A stretch of 64,000 bases of DNA, taken from assembly GCA_964406375.1 (NCBI GenBank), contig CAYORM010000004.1:1-64000 (forward strand), in the 5' to 3' direction. Of this stretch, positions 34,407 through 42,961 are shown piece by piece (the first letter of the stretch is position 1; the number at the start of each line of letters is the position of its first letter). The notes under the pieces were generated by a model. That model was given only the letters and a program-made list of their open reading frames with translations. It ran no database searches and had not been told where the DNA came from. This DNA comes from CAYORM01 sp964406375 (lineage in GTDB: Bacteria; Pseudomonadota; Alphaproteobacteria; DSM-16000; Inquilinaceae). A program made the translations under genes and the position numbers.

Positions 34407-34432
34407 CGGCCTGCGGGCGCCGGCCCTAGGGT
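34403..34432 (+). promoter_or_regulatory. Promoter of the sugar-operon regulator
   Basis: TTGACG (34403-34408) overlaps the kinase stop codon; after 18 bp comes TAGGGT (34427-34432), a -10 form I also find at 39128. Start of transcription would fall at the operator palindrome just downstream. Confidence 0.45.
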
Positions 34433-34436
34433 CCGC

Positions 34437-34456
34437 CAGGTGGTATAGCCCACCTG
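34437..34456. promoter_or_regulatory. Operator-like palindrome upstream of the GntR/UTRA gene
   Basis: CAGGTGG (34437-34443) and CCACCTG (34450-34456) are exact reverse complements around TATAGC. It ends 16 bp before the regulator ATG and would overlap the transcription start, the place expected for an autorepressor site of the encoded GntR protein. Confidence 0.55.
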
Positions 34457-34472
34457 CCGAGACGGAGGAGTG

Positions 34473-35255
34473 ATGCCGGCGCTGGCCGAGGAGGATCTGC
34501 CGATCTACCGGCGCATCGCCGAGGATCTGCTGCGCCGGATCGGCGATGGCGACCTCGCGCCGGGGGCGCGGGTGCCTTCCGAACGCGAGCTGTCGGATGC
34601 GTTCGGCGTCAGCCGCATGACAGCGCGTCAGGCGCTGCGCCTGCTGGTGGCCCGCGGGCTGATCGAGAGCCGGCTCGGCCTCGGCTATTTCGTCGCCCGA
34701 CCGCGAATCGACCAGCGCCTGCAGACATTGACGAGCTTCAGCCAGGACATGCGCCGTCTCGGGCGCCGGCCGGCGAGCGTCGTTTTGCGACGGGAGACGC
34801 TGCCGGCGACCCCGGAGGAGGCGGCGGCCCTGGCGATCGCGGTCGAGGAACCGGTCCATCGTCTCGAGCGCGTCCGCCTCGCCGACGCCCAGCCGGTCGC
34901 GCTCGAGACGACGGTGCTGCCCCGTCGCCTCGCCCCTGACCTCTTCGATCGCGCCGATTTTGGACGCGAGTCGCTCTATGCGGTCCTCGAGCGCGATTTC
35001 GCCGTCGTGCCGCTCGAGGCGGAGCAGACATTGCAGGCGGGGGTGCCGGACCCGCTGACGGCGCGCGCGCTCGACATGCCGGTCGCAGCGCCGGTCCTGC
35101 GGCTGACGCGCCGGACGTTCGACCGGCGCGGCACGCCCGTCGAGTATGTCCGGTCCTGCTATCGCGGCGACCGCTACACCATGCACATCCGCCTCGCCCC
35201 GGGAGAGGGCGCGGCCGGCGGACGGCCCGCGGCGGATGCCGGAGAGGAACCATGA
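34473..35255 (+). CDS. GntR family regulator with UTRA domain (HutC type)
   Basis: A 260-residue repressor. The winged helix (IYRRIAEDLLRRIGDGDLAP, then VSRMTARQALRLLVARGLIE) covers residues ~8-75. The UTRA ligand domain (SFSQDMRRLGRRPAS onward to RSCYRGDRYTMHI) follows and normally binds a sugar phosphate or related effector. GGAGG precedes the ATG by 4 nt; a GTG one codon earlier is possible. It overlaps the SIS gene by ATGA. It most likely controls its own operon through the palindrome at 34437-34456. Confidence 0.9.
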   Translation: MPALAEEDLPIYRRIAEDLLRRIGDGDLAPGARVPSERELSDAFGVSRMTARQALRLLVARGLIESRLGLGYFVARPRIDQRLQTLTSFSQDMRRLGRRPASVVLRRETLPATPEEAAALAIAVEEPVHRLERVRLADAQPVALETTVLPRRLAPDLFDRADFGRESLYAVLERDFAVVPLEAEQTLQAGVPDPLTARALDMPVAAPVLRLTRRTFDRRGTPVEYVRSCYRGDRYTMHIRLAPGEGAAGGRPAADAGEEP

Positions 35256-35980
35256 GCACCAGTTTCGACACCTTTCTCGCCGACCTCGCCGCCCGGATCG
35301 CTGCGCTCCGGACAGAGCAGGCGACTGCGATCGAGGCGGCGGCCGCCGCCTGCGCCGAGGCGGCCGCCGCCGACCGGCTGATCTATGTGTTCGGCACCGG
35401 CCATTCGCACATGATGGCCGAGGAAGGTCATTACCGTGCCGGCGGCCTTGCCTGCGTCGTGCCGGTCCTGGCGGCGCCGTTGATGCTGCATGAAGGCGCA
35501 GCCGCCGGCACCCGGTTCGAGCGCACGGCCGGCCTCGCGGCCATCATCCTCGACCGCTACCCGATCGGCCGGGGCGATGTGATGCTGGTCTTCTCCAACA
35601 GCGGCGTGAACGCGATGCCCGTCGAGGCCGCGCGGATCGGGCGGGAGCGCGGGGCGACCGTCATCGCCGTCACCTCCGACGCCTATTCGCGGATGGCCGC
35701 GCAGGGGCGCGAGCGCCTCCCCGATGTCGCCGATATCGTGATCGACAATGGCGCGCCGCCCGGCGACGCGGTGGTGGCGCTCGCCGATGGACGCCGTGCC
35801 GGACCGGTCTCGACCGCGATCGGTGCCGCGATCCTGAACGCCGTGCTGGTGGAGGCGGCGGCGCGACTGCTCGCCGCCGGCGGCGATCCGCCGGTCTACG
35901 TCAGCGCCAACATGCCCGGCGCTGCCGAGCGGAACGCGGCTCTCTTCGCCCGCTATCGCGGTCGGAACCCGCATCTTTGA
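35252..35980 (+). CDS. SIS-domain sugar isomerase-like protein (UPF0309 type)
   Basis: A 242-residue protein with one SIS fold. LIYVFGTGHSHMMAEEGHYRAGG binds the sugar phosphate, and VMLVFSNSGVNAMPVEAARI holds the Ser-rich loop that recognises the phosphate; VSTAIGAAILNAVLVEAAARL follows. The UPF0309-type family accompanies sugar ABC operons and may isomerise or bind amino-sugar or ketose phosphates. Coupled to the regulator gene by a 4-bp overlap, it is followed 26 bp later by the binding-protein gene. The precise reaction is unknown. Confidence 0.87.
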   Translation: MSTSFDTFLADLAARIAALRTEQATAIEAAAAACAEAAAADRLIYVFGTGHSHMMAEEGHYRAGGLACVVPVLAAPLMLHEGAAAGTRFERTAGLAAIILDRYPIGRGDVMLVFSNSGVNAMPVEAARIGRERGATVIAVTSDAYSRMAAQGRERLPDVADIVIDNGAPPGDAVVALADGRRAGPVSTAIGAAILNAVLVEAAARLLAAGGDPPVYVSANMPGAAERNAALFARYRGRNPHL

Positions 35981-36006
35981 ACACTACGACCAAGAGGAGG
36001 CTCGTG

Positions 36007-37290
36007 ATGGCAAGCATGACGAGGATGGGGACGGCGTTGGGTCTGGTGCTGCTCGCCGGCGCCGCCGCGCCGGCCCAGCCGGTCGAGATCACGCTGTGGC
36101 ACATGGAGCAGCCGCCGCACCGGGTGGCCCGCATCCAGGAGCTGATCGACGCGTTCAACGCATCCCACCCGGACATCGTGGTGACCCAGGAGCCGCAGAG
36201 CTGGGGCGAGATCTACGCCAAGGCTCCGGCGGCGCTGGCGGCAGGCAACGCGCCCGACATGCTGTTCGCGATCCCGGATTTCGCGCCGATCCTGAAGGAT
36301 CTCGGCGCGCTCGAGTCCGTGGCGGCGTTCGTCGAGGAGCTCGACGCCGCACATGATTTCGTGGATTCGGCGGTCGCCCCCTACAGCTATGACGATGGCG
36401 TCTGGGCCGTGCCGCTCTACAACATGGTGATGTCACTCTGGTACCGGCCGAGCGTCTTCGAGGCGGCCGGGATCGAGGTGCCGGAGACCTGGAGCGAGTG
36501 GCGGGCCGCAGCGGAGGCGCTGACGACTGACGAGACCTATGGCATCGGCCTGCCGGCCAACCGCCAGCTCTACACCGACCAGACCGTCTACAGCGTGATG
36601 GTCAATGGCGGGGCGTCGGAGATCTACAATCCGGACGGCACCCTGCGCTTCGACAATCCAGAGACCGTCGAGGCCTACGCCTACTACGCCGATCTCTACC
36701 AGTTCTCGCCGCCCGATGCGGCCAACTGGACCTGGGGCGAGGCCGAGGCCTGCTTCGCCAGCCGCGCCTGCGCCATGGTGCTGCAGTTCACCGTCATCAC
36801 CACCTATGAGACTCAGGCCGAGGGGGATCCGGCCGACCTCGCCGCCGCCCCGATCCCGCATGCCGACGATCAGGATGACTCGGCGACCATCGCCTATTCA
36901 AATGCGGTGATGCTGCTGAGCCGCGACGAGGCCAAGCGCGAGGCCTCGGAGACCTTCATCGCCTGGCTGCTCGAGCCGGAGAATTACGGGCGCTTCCTCA
37001 ACATGGAGCCCGGCCTCTTCCTGCCGGTCACCGCCGACGGCGCCACCGCGGACAGCTTCTGGAGCGATCCGCTGGCGGTCGAGTACCGGGCGCAGATCGA
37101 GCAGATGATCGCGAACGGGCAAAACGGGATGCTGTTCGGCTTCACCGGCGGCAACACCTTCCCGTCGATTGCGCCGATCTCAGGCCAGAACGTCATCGCC
37201 GAGACGCTGCAGAAGATCGTCATCGATGGCATGAGCCCCGAGGAGGCCGTGGCCGCCGGCCAGGCCCGGATGGAAGAGGTCTCGCGCTGA
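36007..37290 (+). CDS. Carbohydrate ABC transporter substrate-binding protein (family 1)
   Basis: A 427-residue periplasmic protein with signal peptide (to about residue 26), then VEITLWHMEQPPHRVARIQEL, the typical opening of family-1 sugar-binding proteins. GNAPDMLFAIPDFAPIL, GVWAVPLYNMVMSLWY and ATIAYSNAVMLLSRDEAK are further family features. Start at 36007 is supported by GAGGAGG six nucleotides upstream. It binds an oligosaccharide or polyol; sequence does not say which. A strong hairpin after its stop separates it from the permeases. Confidence 0.9.
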   Translation: MASMTRMGTALGLVLLAGAAAPAQPVEITLWHMEQPPHRVARIQELIDAFNASHPDIVVTQEPQSWGEIYAKAPAALAAGNAPDMLFAIPDFAPILKDLGALESVAAFVEELDAAHDFVDSAVAPYSYDDGVWAVPLYNMVMSLWYRPSVFEAAGIEVPETWSEWRAAAEALTTDETYGIGLPANRQLYTDQTVYSVMVNGGASEIYNPDGTLRFDNPETVEAYAYYADLYQFSPPDAANWTWGEAEACFASRACAMVLQFTVITTYETQAEGDPADLAAAPIPHADDQDDSATIAYSNAVMLLSRDEAKREASETFIAWLLEPENYGRFLNMEPGLFLPVTADGATADSFWSDPLAVEYRAQIEQMIANGQNGMLFGFTGGNTFPSIAPISGQNVIAETLQKIVIDGMSPEEAVAAGQARMEEVSR

Positions 37291-37296
37291 TGTGAG

Positions 37297-37323
37297 GGCC
37301 GGCGCCGCCTGCCGGCGCCGGCC
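37297..37323. other. Intercistronic hairpin after the sugar-binding-protein gene
   Basis: GGCCGGCGCCG (37297-37307) pairs perfectly with CGGCGCCGGCC (37313-37323), loop CCTGC. It starts 6 bp after the stop codon. Likely a 3' stabiliser and partial terminator that keeps binding protein in excess over permeases. A 5-codon ORF (ATG 37365, MKTAA) precedes the permease start. Confidence 0.55.
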
Positions 37324-37392
37324 ACCACACCGTGTGTTCGGCCATCCGACAGAGGGTCACCCACATGAAGACCGCCGCATGAGATCCGCCAC

Positions 37393-38271
37393 ATGAGAAC
37401 CGGGCGCAGCACGATGCTGGCCTGGCTCTTTCTGGCGCCAGCGCTTCTCTGGCTGGCGGCGACCCTGGGTTGGCCGCTGCTGGCCGCGGTCGAGCTGTCG
37501 CTGCGTGACGTCCGGATCATCGGTTCGGATGGCGGCTTCGTGGGCCTCGCCAATTACGAGACGGTGCTCGGCGATGCCGCGCTGTGGCGGGCCTTCGGCA
37601 AGAGCGCCGTCTGGGTGGTCGCCAATGCCGTCGTCCAGACCGCCCTCGCGCTCGGCACGGCACTGATCCTCAACCAGCGCTTCCGCGGCGTCGGCGTGGC
37701 GCGCGTCTGGATCATCCTGACCTGGATCGTGCCGACGATCGTCGTCGTGATCATCTGGCGCTGGCTGCTCAGCACCTCGGGCGGCATGATCAACCCGCTC
37801 CTCATCCAGCTCGGTCTCATCGAGCGCCCGGTCGGCTTCTTCGCCACGCCGGACTCCGCGATGGCGAGCCTGATCCTGATCAACTCCTGGCGATGGTTTC
37901 CTTTCATCGCCATCATGATGCTGGCCGGTCTTCAACGAATTCCGAAGGATCTCTACGAGGCCGCGGCGATCGACGGGGCCGGTCCCTGGCAGCGCTTCAC
38001 CCGCATCACCTGGCCGATGCTACAGCCGACACTCGCGGTCCTGGCGGTGATCGGCACGCTGTTGTCCTTCAACGTCTTCGACATCATCTGGCTGCTGACC
38101 GCCGGCGGCCCCTCGGGCGCCACCCGCACCGTGCCGGTGCTGATCTATGAGACGGCCTTCAAATCCTACCGCCTCAGCGAGGCGGCTGCGATCTCGGTGG
38201 TCGCCAGTATCGTGATGATGGCGCTCGCCATCCTCGCAACCCGGGCGATGACCGCCCGCGAGAGCCGCTGA
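37393..38271 (+). CDS. Sugar ABC transporter permease (MalF/UgpA type)
   Basis: A 292-residue inner-membrane permease with six hydrophobic segments, the first at residues ~9-30 (MLAWLFLAPALLWLAATLGW). The docking loop is LYEAAAIDGAGPWQRFTRITWP (about residues 187-208), followed by VFDIIWLLTAGGPSGATRTVP, the family-1 sugar permease signature. Its ribosome-binding site is weak, consistent with lower synthesis than the binding protein. The stop overlaps the next permease by one base (TGATG). Confidence 0.93.
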   Translation: MRTGRSTMLAWLFLAPALLWLAATLGWPLLAAVELSLRDVRIIGSDGGFVGLANYETVLGDAALWRAFGKSAVWVVANAVVQTALALGTALILNQRFRGVGVARVWIILTWIVPTIVVVIIWRWLLSTSGGMINPLLIQLGLIERPVGFFATPDSAMASLILINSWRWFPFIAIMMLAGLQRIPKDLYEAAAIDGAGPWQRFTRITWPMLQPTLAVLAVIGTLLSFNVFDIIWLLTAGGPSGATRTVPVLIYETAFKSYRLSEAAAISVVASIVMMALAILATRAMTARESR

Positions 38272-39098
38272 TGCGCCGCTCGCTGCCGTGGACGATCGCG
38301 CTGCTGGCCGGCCTCGCCGCCATCGCGCTTCTGGTACTGCTGCCCTTCTGGTGGGTGGCGAGCAGCGCCTTCAAACTGCCGCAGGAGATCATCGCCCGCC
38401 GTCCGACGATGATCCCGGAGAGCTTCACGCTGCAGCATTTCGAGAAGCTGCTCGCCGCCTCCGACTTCCCGACCTACCTGCTCAACAGCGTGATCGTCTC
38501 GCTCGCCTCGATGGCGATCACCGTGGTGCTGGCGCTGCTCGCCGCCTATGCCTTCTTCCGCATCACCTTCCGCGGTCGGGACGCGCTCTACCGGCTGATC
38601 CTCGTCGCCTACGCCTTTCCCGGCATCGTCGTGCTGATCCCCCTCTACATGCTGTTCGCGCAGGTGGGGCTAATCAACACGCCGGCGGCGCTTGTGATCG
38701 TCAACGTCACCTTCGCCCTGCCCTTCGCCATCTGGATGATGCGCTCCTTCCTGGCCTCGGTCCCGACCGAGCTCGAAGAGGCGGCGGCAATCGATGGCGC
38801 CGGCCCCCTCACCGTACTGCTGCGGATCATGGTGCCGCTGGTGGCGCCCGGCATCGCCAGCGTCGCCATCTTCGCCTTCGTGGCGAGCTGGACCGAGTAT
38901 CTCTTCGCCTCGGTCCTCATCCTCTCGGATGCCAACCGGACGATCCCCGTCGGCTTCGCCGGGATCATCGGCCAATACCAGATCGATTGGGGGCTGATGC
39001 TGGCCGGCGCGACGCTGGCCGTCCTGCCGGTGGTGGCGCTGTTCGCCTTCGTCGGCCGCTGGTTCATCGCCGGCCTGACCGAAGGCGCGGTGAAGTAG
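38271..39098 (+). CDS. Sugar ABC transporter permease (MalG/UgpE type)
   Basis: A 275-residue inner-membrane permease. It has an N-terminal helix (residues ~6-28), the periplasmic stretch with LPQEIIARRPTMIPESFTL, TYLLNSVIVSLASMAI, and the docking loop LEEAAAIDGAGPLTVLLRIM (about residues 167-186). MalG-type permeases pair with the MalF-type partner encoded immediately upstream. No ATP-binding subunit follows: the next gene is an unrelated acylase. An ATPase encoded elsewhere must be used. Confidence 0.93.
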   Translation: MRRSLPWTIALLAGLAAIALLVLLPFWWVASSAFKLPQEIIARRPTMIPESFTLQHFEKLLAASDFPTYLLNSVIVSLASMAITVVLALLAAYAFFRITFRGRDALYRLILVAYAFPGIVVLIPLYMLFAQVGLINTPAALVIVNVTFALPFAIWMMRSFLASVPTELEEAAAIDGAGPLTVLLRIMVPLVAPGIASVAIFAFVASWTEYLFASVLILSDANRTIPVGFAGIIGQYQIDWGLMLAGATLAVLPVVALFAFVGRWFIAGLTEGAVK

Positions 39099-39104
39099 CG
39101 GAAC

Positions 39105-39133
39105 TGGCCGACACGGCCGGGGCGCGCTAGGGT
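39105..39133 (+). promoter_or_regulatory. Candidate promoter of the acylase gene
   Basis: TGGCCG (39105-39110), 17 bp, TAGGGT (39128-39133); the -10 form and its context (CTAGGGTCCG) match those of the sugar-regulator promoter at 34427. It lies 33 bp before the ATG at 39166. Confidence 0.35.
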
Positions 39134-39165
39134 CCGGCCCGTCTTGTCTGGCGACGGGGTGCGGG

Positions 39166-41556
39166 ATGCGGCGCGTCTGGAGATGGCTGGCGCGGGGGCT
39201 GGCCGCCCTCCTGCTGCTCATCGTCGCCATCCTCGTCGCAGGCTGGTTCTGGCTGCGCTCGGGGCTGCCGACCGACGGCACCGAGATCGTGACGGATGCC
39301 GTCGATGCCCCGGTGCGGATCTGGCGCGATCCCCATGGCGTGCCGCACATCTTCGCCGACACGCTGGAGGACGCCGCCTTCGCCATCGGCTGGCTGCATG
39401 CCGAAGACCGGCTGTGGCAGATGGACGCCGCCCGCCGGCTGGTCGACGGACGCCTTGCCGCCCTCATCGGACCGGCCGGCCTCGCCAATGACAAGTTCAT
39501 GCGCCTCCTGCGGCTCTCCGAACGGGCTGAGGCGGATGTCGCCGTCCTCTCGCCCGAGCTGCGCCGGCTGCTCGAGCGCTACGCCGCGGGGGTGAACGCC
39601 TGGATCGCCTGGGATGGCGCGCCGCTGCCGCCCGAGCACCTCCTTCTCGGCCTGCGGCCGGCACCGTGGGATGTGGCCGACAGCCTGGGCTGGGCCTATC
39701 TGATGGCGCTACAGCTCGCCGGCGATTTCCGCGACGAGTTGCGGGCGGCGAGGGTCGAGGCGGTGCTCGGCCCAACACGCGCCGCCCCCTTGCTGTCGTC
39801 TGCGCTCTCCGACGGCCCCTACAGCATCGCCGCATCGCCCAGTTTTCTCGATCGGCTCCACGCCGCGCTGCCCGACCCGCTCGGCCCGGACACCGCGTCG
39901 AATGAATGGGCCGTCGCGGCTTTCCGCAGCGCCACCGGCGCCCCCATCCTCGCCAATGACCCGCATCTTGGCCTCTCTGCGCCGATCCTTTGGTATCTGG
40001 TACGCATCGTGACGCCGGACCGGAGCTGGGCCGGCGCTACGGCGCCCGGCAACCCGCTCCTCCTGCTCGGCCAGAACGATGATCTCGCCTGGGGATTCAC
40101 CACTGCGGTCGCCGACACCCAGGACCTCTTCCTCCTCGATCTCGACCCCGCGGATCCCGATCGCTGGCTCGGCCCCGACGGGCCCGAAGCCTTCGAGAGC
40201 TGGACCGAGACGATTGAGATCGCCGGGCAGGCGGCCGAGACGGTCACCTTCCGCTCGACGCGCTACGGCCCCGTCGTCTCCGACCTCGATCCGGCCCTCG
40301 CCGCAGAAGCGCTGGCCGAAGGGCAGGTCGCGGCACTCGGCTTCGCCGCGATCGCAGCGCCGAACACCACCGGCGAGGCGCTCTACCGCATGAACCTTGC
40401 GACGGGATGGGAAAGCTTCCACGCGGCGCTGCAGCACTGGACCGCACCGATCCAGAACGTGGCCGTCGCGACGCGGGAGGGCACCATCGCACTCGCCATG
40501 CCGGGGCTGATTCCGGTCCGGGCCGAGGGTCACGCGGGCGATCGGCCCGTCACCCCGGGGCAGGCGGATCTCGCCTGGCGCGGTTTCATTCCCTTCAGCG
40601 CACTGCCCGTGCAGATCGATCCGGAAAGCGGGATGCTGTGGAACGCCAACAACCCGACGGTCGGCCCGCCCTATCCTCACACGCTCGGCAGGACGGATGA
40701 GCCGCCCTACCGCGCCCTCCGCATCGGCGAGTTGCTTGCAGCGGAGGAGGCGCTGACGGTCGAAGGCGCTGAGGTGATGCTGGCCGACACGCTCAGCCTC
40801 GATGTCCCGGCGGTGGTTTCGCTGCTCGACGGTGTCTCGCCCGATACGCTCGTCGAGGCACAGGCGCTCGACCGGCTGCGTCATTGGGACGGGCGGATGC
40901 TGCGCGAGCGGCCAGAGCCGCTGATCTACATGACCTTCCTCCACCGCCTGAACGCCGCCCTGCTGGCCGATGAGCTAGGTGATCTCTTCGAGGCGTTCCG
41001 CCGTCCGCTGCCGCCACGCCTGCTGCGCCTCGCAGCGGAAGCGCCGGGCTGGTGCGACGACGTCACGACGGCGGCGGAGGAGATTTGCCCGCAGATCACC
41101 GCACGCGCCTTCCGCGAGACCGTGGCGGTGCTGTCCGACGCCTATGGCCGCGACCCCGCCACCTGGCGCTGGGGCGATGCGCACCGCGCCCCGCTCGCCC
41201 ATCCGGTCTGGAACCGCATCCCGCTGCTCGGCGACCTGCTGTGGCCGGCGGTCGAAACCGATGGCGGTCCCTTCACCGTCAACCGCGGCGATGGCGGGCG
41301 CGGCACAATGGATCTGCTCTTCCCCCACACCCATGGCGCGGGCTATCGAGCGGTCTACGATCTGGCCGATCCCGCCGCCTCACGCTTCGTGATCGCGACG
41401 GGGCAGTCGGGCAACCCGCTCTCGCCCCACTATCGCGACCTGGTCGCGCTCTGGCGCGACGGCGGCCATCTGACCCTCTTTGGGGATGAGGCCATGCTGG
41501 CCGGGCGCGGCGGGACGGGCATGACCATCCGCCCGGCGGCCGCTGCGGGCCGATAG
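39166..41556 (+). CDS. Penicillin acylase family protein (Ntn-hydrolase)
   Basis: A 796-residue precursor with an N-terminal membrane anchor or signal (residues ~10-32, LAALLLLIVAILVAGWFWL). VRIWRDPHGVPHIFADT and HAEDRLWQMDAARRL mark the A-chain. The B-chain should begin at Ser245 in TASNEWAVA, the usual autoprocessing site (most relatives have Gly, here Ala, before Ser). LANDPHLGLSAPILWY and GFTTAVADTQDLFLLDL follow. Substrates in this family range from penicillins to cyclic imides and acyl-homoserine lactones. It appears monocistronic and periplasmic; the natural substrate is unknown. Confidence 0.9.
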   Translation: MRRVWRWLARGLAALLLLIVAILVAGWFWLRSGLPTDGTEIVTDAVDAPVRIWRDPHGVPHIFADTLEDAAFAIGWLHAEDRLWQMDAARRLVDGRLAALIGPAGLANDKFMRLLRLSERAEADVAVLSPELRRLLERYAAGVNAWIAWDGAPLPPEHLLLGLRPAPWDVADSLGWAYLMALQLAGDFRDELRAARVEAVLGPTRAAPLLSSALSDGPYSIAASPSFLDRLHAALPDPLGPDTASNEWAVAAFRSATGAPILANDPHLGLSAPILWYLVRIVTPDRSWAGATAPGNPLLLLGQNDDLAWGFTTAVADTQDLFLLDLDPADPDRWLGPDGPEAFESWTETIEIAGQAAETVTFRSTRYGPVVSDLDPALAAEALAEGQVAALGFAAIAAPNTTGEALYRMNLATGWESFHAALQHWTAPIQNVAVATREGTIALAMPGLIPVRAEGHAGDRPVTPGQADLAWRGFIPFSALPVQIDPESGMLWNANNPTVGPPYPHTLGRTDEPPYRALRIGELLAAEEALTVEGAEVMLADTLSLDVPAVVSLLDGVSPDTLVEAQALDRLRHWDGRMLRERPEPLIYMTFLHRLNAALLADELGDLFEAFRRPLPPRLLRLAAEAPGWCDDVTTAAEEICPQITARAFRETVAVLSDAYGRDPATWRWGDAHRAPLAHPVWNRIPLLGDLLWPAVETDGGPFTVNRGDGGRGTMDLLFPHTHGAGYRAVYDLADPAASRFVIATGQSGNPLSPHYRDLVALWRDGGHLTLFGDEAMLAGRGGTGMTIRPAAAAGR

Positions 41557-41605
41557 GGGAGGCCAACGTGTCCATGGGTGAAACGACGGGTGACGGGAGG
41601 ACGGC

Positions 41606-42832
41606 GTGACGGAACAGACGGTGACCCTGGCACAGCTGCGCGAGGCCGCGACCGCGCTGGAGGGCCATGTCGTCCGCACCCCGACACTGCCTGCGCCGCA
41701 GCTCGGTGACCGGCTCGGCTGCACGCTCTTCCTGAAGTACGAGAATCTGCAGGTCACCGGGTCGTTTAAGGATCGCGGTGCCTATAACCGCCTGCGCTCG
41801 CTCGACGAGGAGCAGAAGCAGCGTGGCGTGGTCGCGATGTCGGCCGGTAACCATGCCCAGGGGGTGGCCTATCACGCGACCCGCCTCGGCATCCCCTCGA
41901 CCATCGTGATGCCGACCTTCACCCCCTTCAACAAGGTCGCGCGGACCGAGGGCTATGGCGCGCGGGTGGTGCTGGAGGGCGGCTCGCTCGACGACAGCAT
42001 GGCGCATGCGCGGCAGCTCGCCGAGACGCATGGCTACACGCTGATCCATCCCTATGACGATCCCTTCATCATCGCCGGGCAGGGTACGGTCGGGCTGGAG
42101 CTGCTGGATGCGGTCGGCCCCATCGATGATGTGATCGTGCCGATCGGCGGGGGCGGTCTTGCCGCTGGTATCGCCGTCGCGGTGCGGGCGCTGCGACCGG
42201 AGGTCCGGATCACCGGCGTCGAATCCGCCCTTTACGCCTCGATGTCGGATGCGGTCGCCGGACGGAACGGCGCCTATGGCGGCGCCACGATCGCCGAGGG
42301 CATCGCCGTCAAGCAGCCCGGCCGGCTGACCCGCGCGCTGATCGAACGGCTCGTTGACGACATCGTGCTGGTCGACGAGGCGACGCTGGAGCGGGCGGTG
42401 CATCAGCTTCTCGTCGTCCAGAAGGCGATGTGCGAGGGGGCCGGCGCCGCGGGCGTCGCGGCGATCATGGCGCAGCCGGAGCGCTTCGCCGGCCGGCGCG
42501 TCGCCACCATCCTGTGCGGTGGCAACATCGATCCGCGCATCCTCGCCTCGGTGCTGATGCGCGGCCTCGTGCGTGACGGCCAGATGGTGCGGCTGCGCAT
42601 CGAGATCGATGACGTGCCCGGCGTGCTCAGCCGCGTCGCCGGCGTGATCGGGGCGACCGGCGGCAACATCATCGAGACCCATCACCAGCGCCTTTTCTTC
42701 CAGCTGCCGGTACGGCGGGCGGATATCGACGTGATCGTCGAGACCCGCGACCGCAGCCATGTCGATGTCATCGTCGAGCGGCTCAACGCCAGTGGCTTCA
42801 CGGCGCGCATCCTCGCCGATCTCGGCGGCTGA
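41606..42832 (+). CDS. Threonine ammonia-lyase with C-terminal ACT domain
   Basis: A 408-residue fold type II PLP enzyme. Lys55 in GSFKDRGAYNRL forms the Schiff base; SAGNHAQGVAYHA and IGGGGLAAGIAVAVRA bind substrate and phosphate. Residues ~325-408 form an ACT-like domain (VRLRIEIDDVPGVLSRVAGV). It deaminates threonine (and serine) to 2-oxobutyrate or pyruvate, with likely allosteric control. The start is a GTG preceded by GGGAGG at 5-nt spacing. It differs from the eutB protein at 24740, which lacks the regulatory domain. Confidence 0.92.
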   Translation: MTEQTVTLAQLREAATALEGHVVRTPTLPAPQLGDRLGCTLFLKYENLQVTGSFKDRGAYNRLRSLDEEQKQRGVVAMSAGNHAQGVAYHATRLGIPSTIVMPTFTPFNKVARTEGYGARVVLEGGSLDDSMAHARQLAETHGYTLIHPYDDPFIIAGQGTVGLELLDAVGPIDDVIVPIGGGGLAAGIAVAVRALRPEVRITGVESALYASMSDAVAGRNGAYGGATIAEGIAVKQPGRLTRALIERLVDDIVLVDEATLERAVHQLLVVQKAMCEGAGAAGVAAIMAQPERFAGRRVATILCGGNIDPRILASVLMRGLVRDGQMVRLRIEIDDVPGVLSRVAGVIGATGGNIIETHHQRLFFQLPVRRADIDVIVETRDRSHVDVIVERLNASGFTARILADLGG

Positions 42833-42888
42833 ACGGCATCCGCTCCCGCGGCCATCCTGCGTGACCGGCGGGTGCCCGCCGAGGGCAG

Positions 42889-42917
42889 TTGCACCACCGC
42901 GGGCGAGGCCGTTTAAT
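42889..42917 (+). promoter_or_regulatory. Promoter of the leucyltransferase gene
   Basis: TTGCAC (42889-42894), 17 bp spacer, TTTAAT (42912-42917, five of six). It is 44 bp before the ATG at 42962. The same -35 hexamer is used in the rpoZ promoter at 57546. Confidence 0.5.
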
Positions 42918-42961
42918 CGGGGTTCGAGGCGCGGACCGGCCGCCCTCATCGCGGCAGTCGG

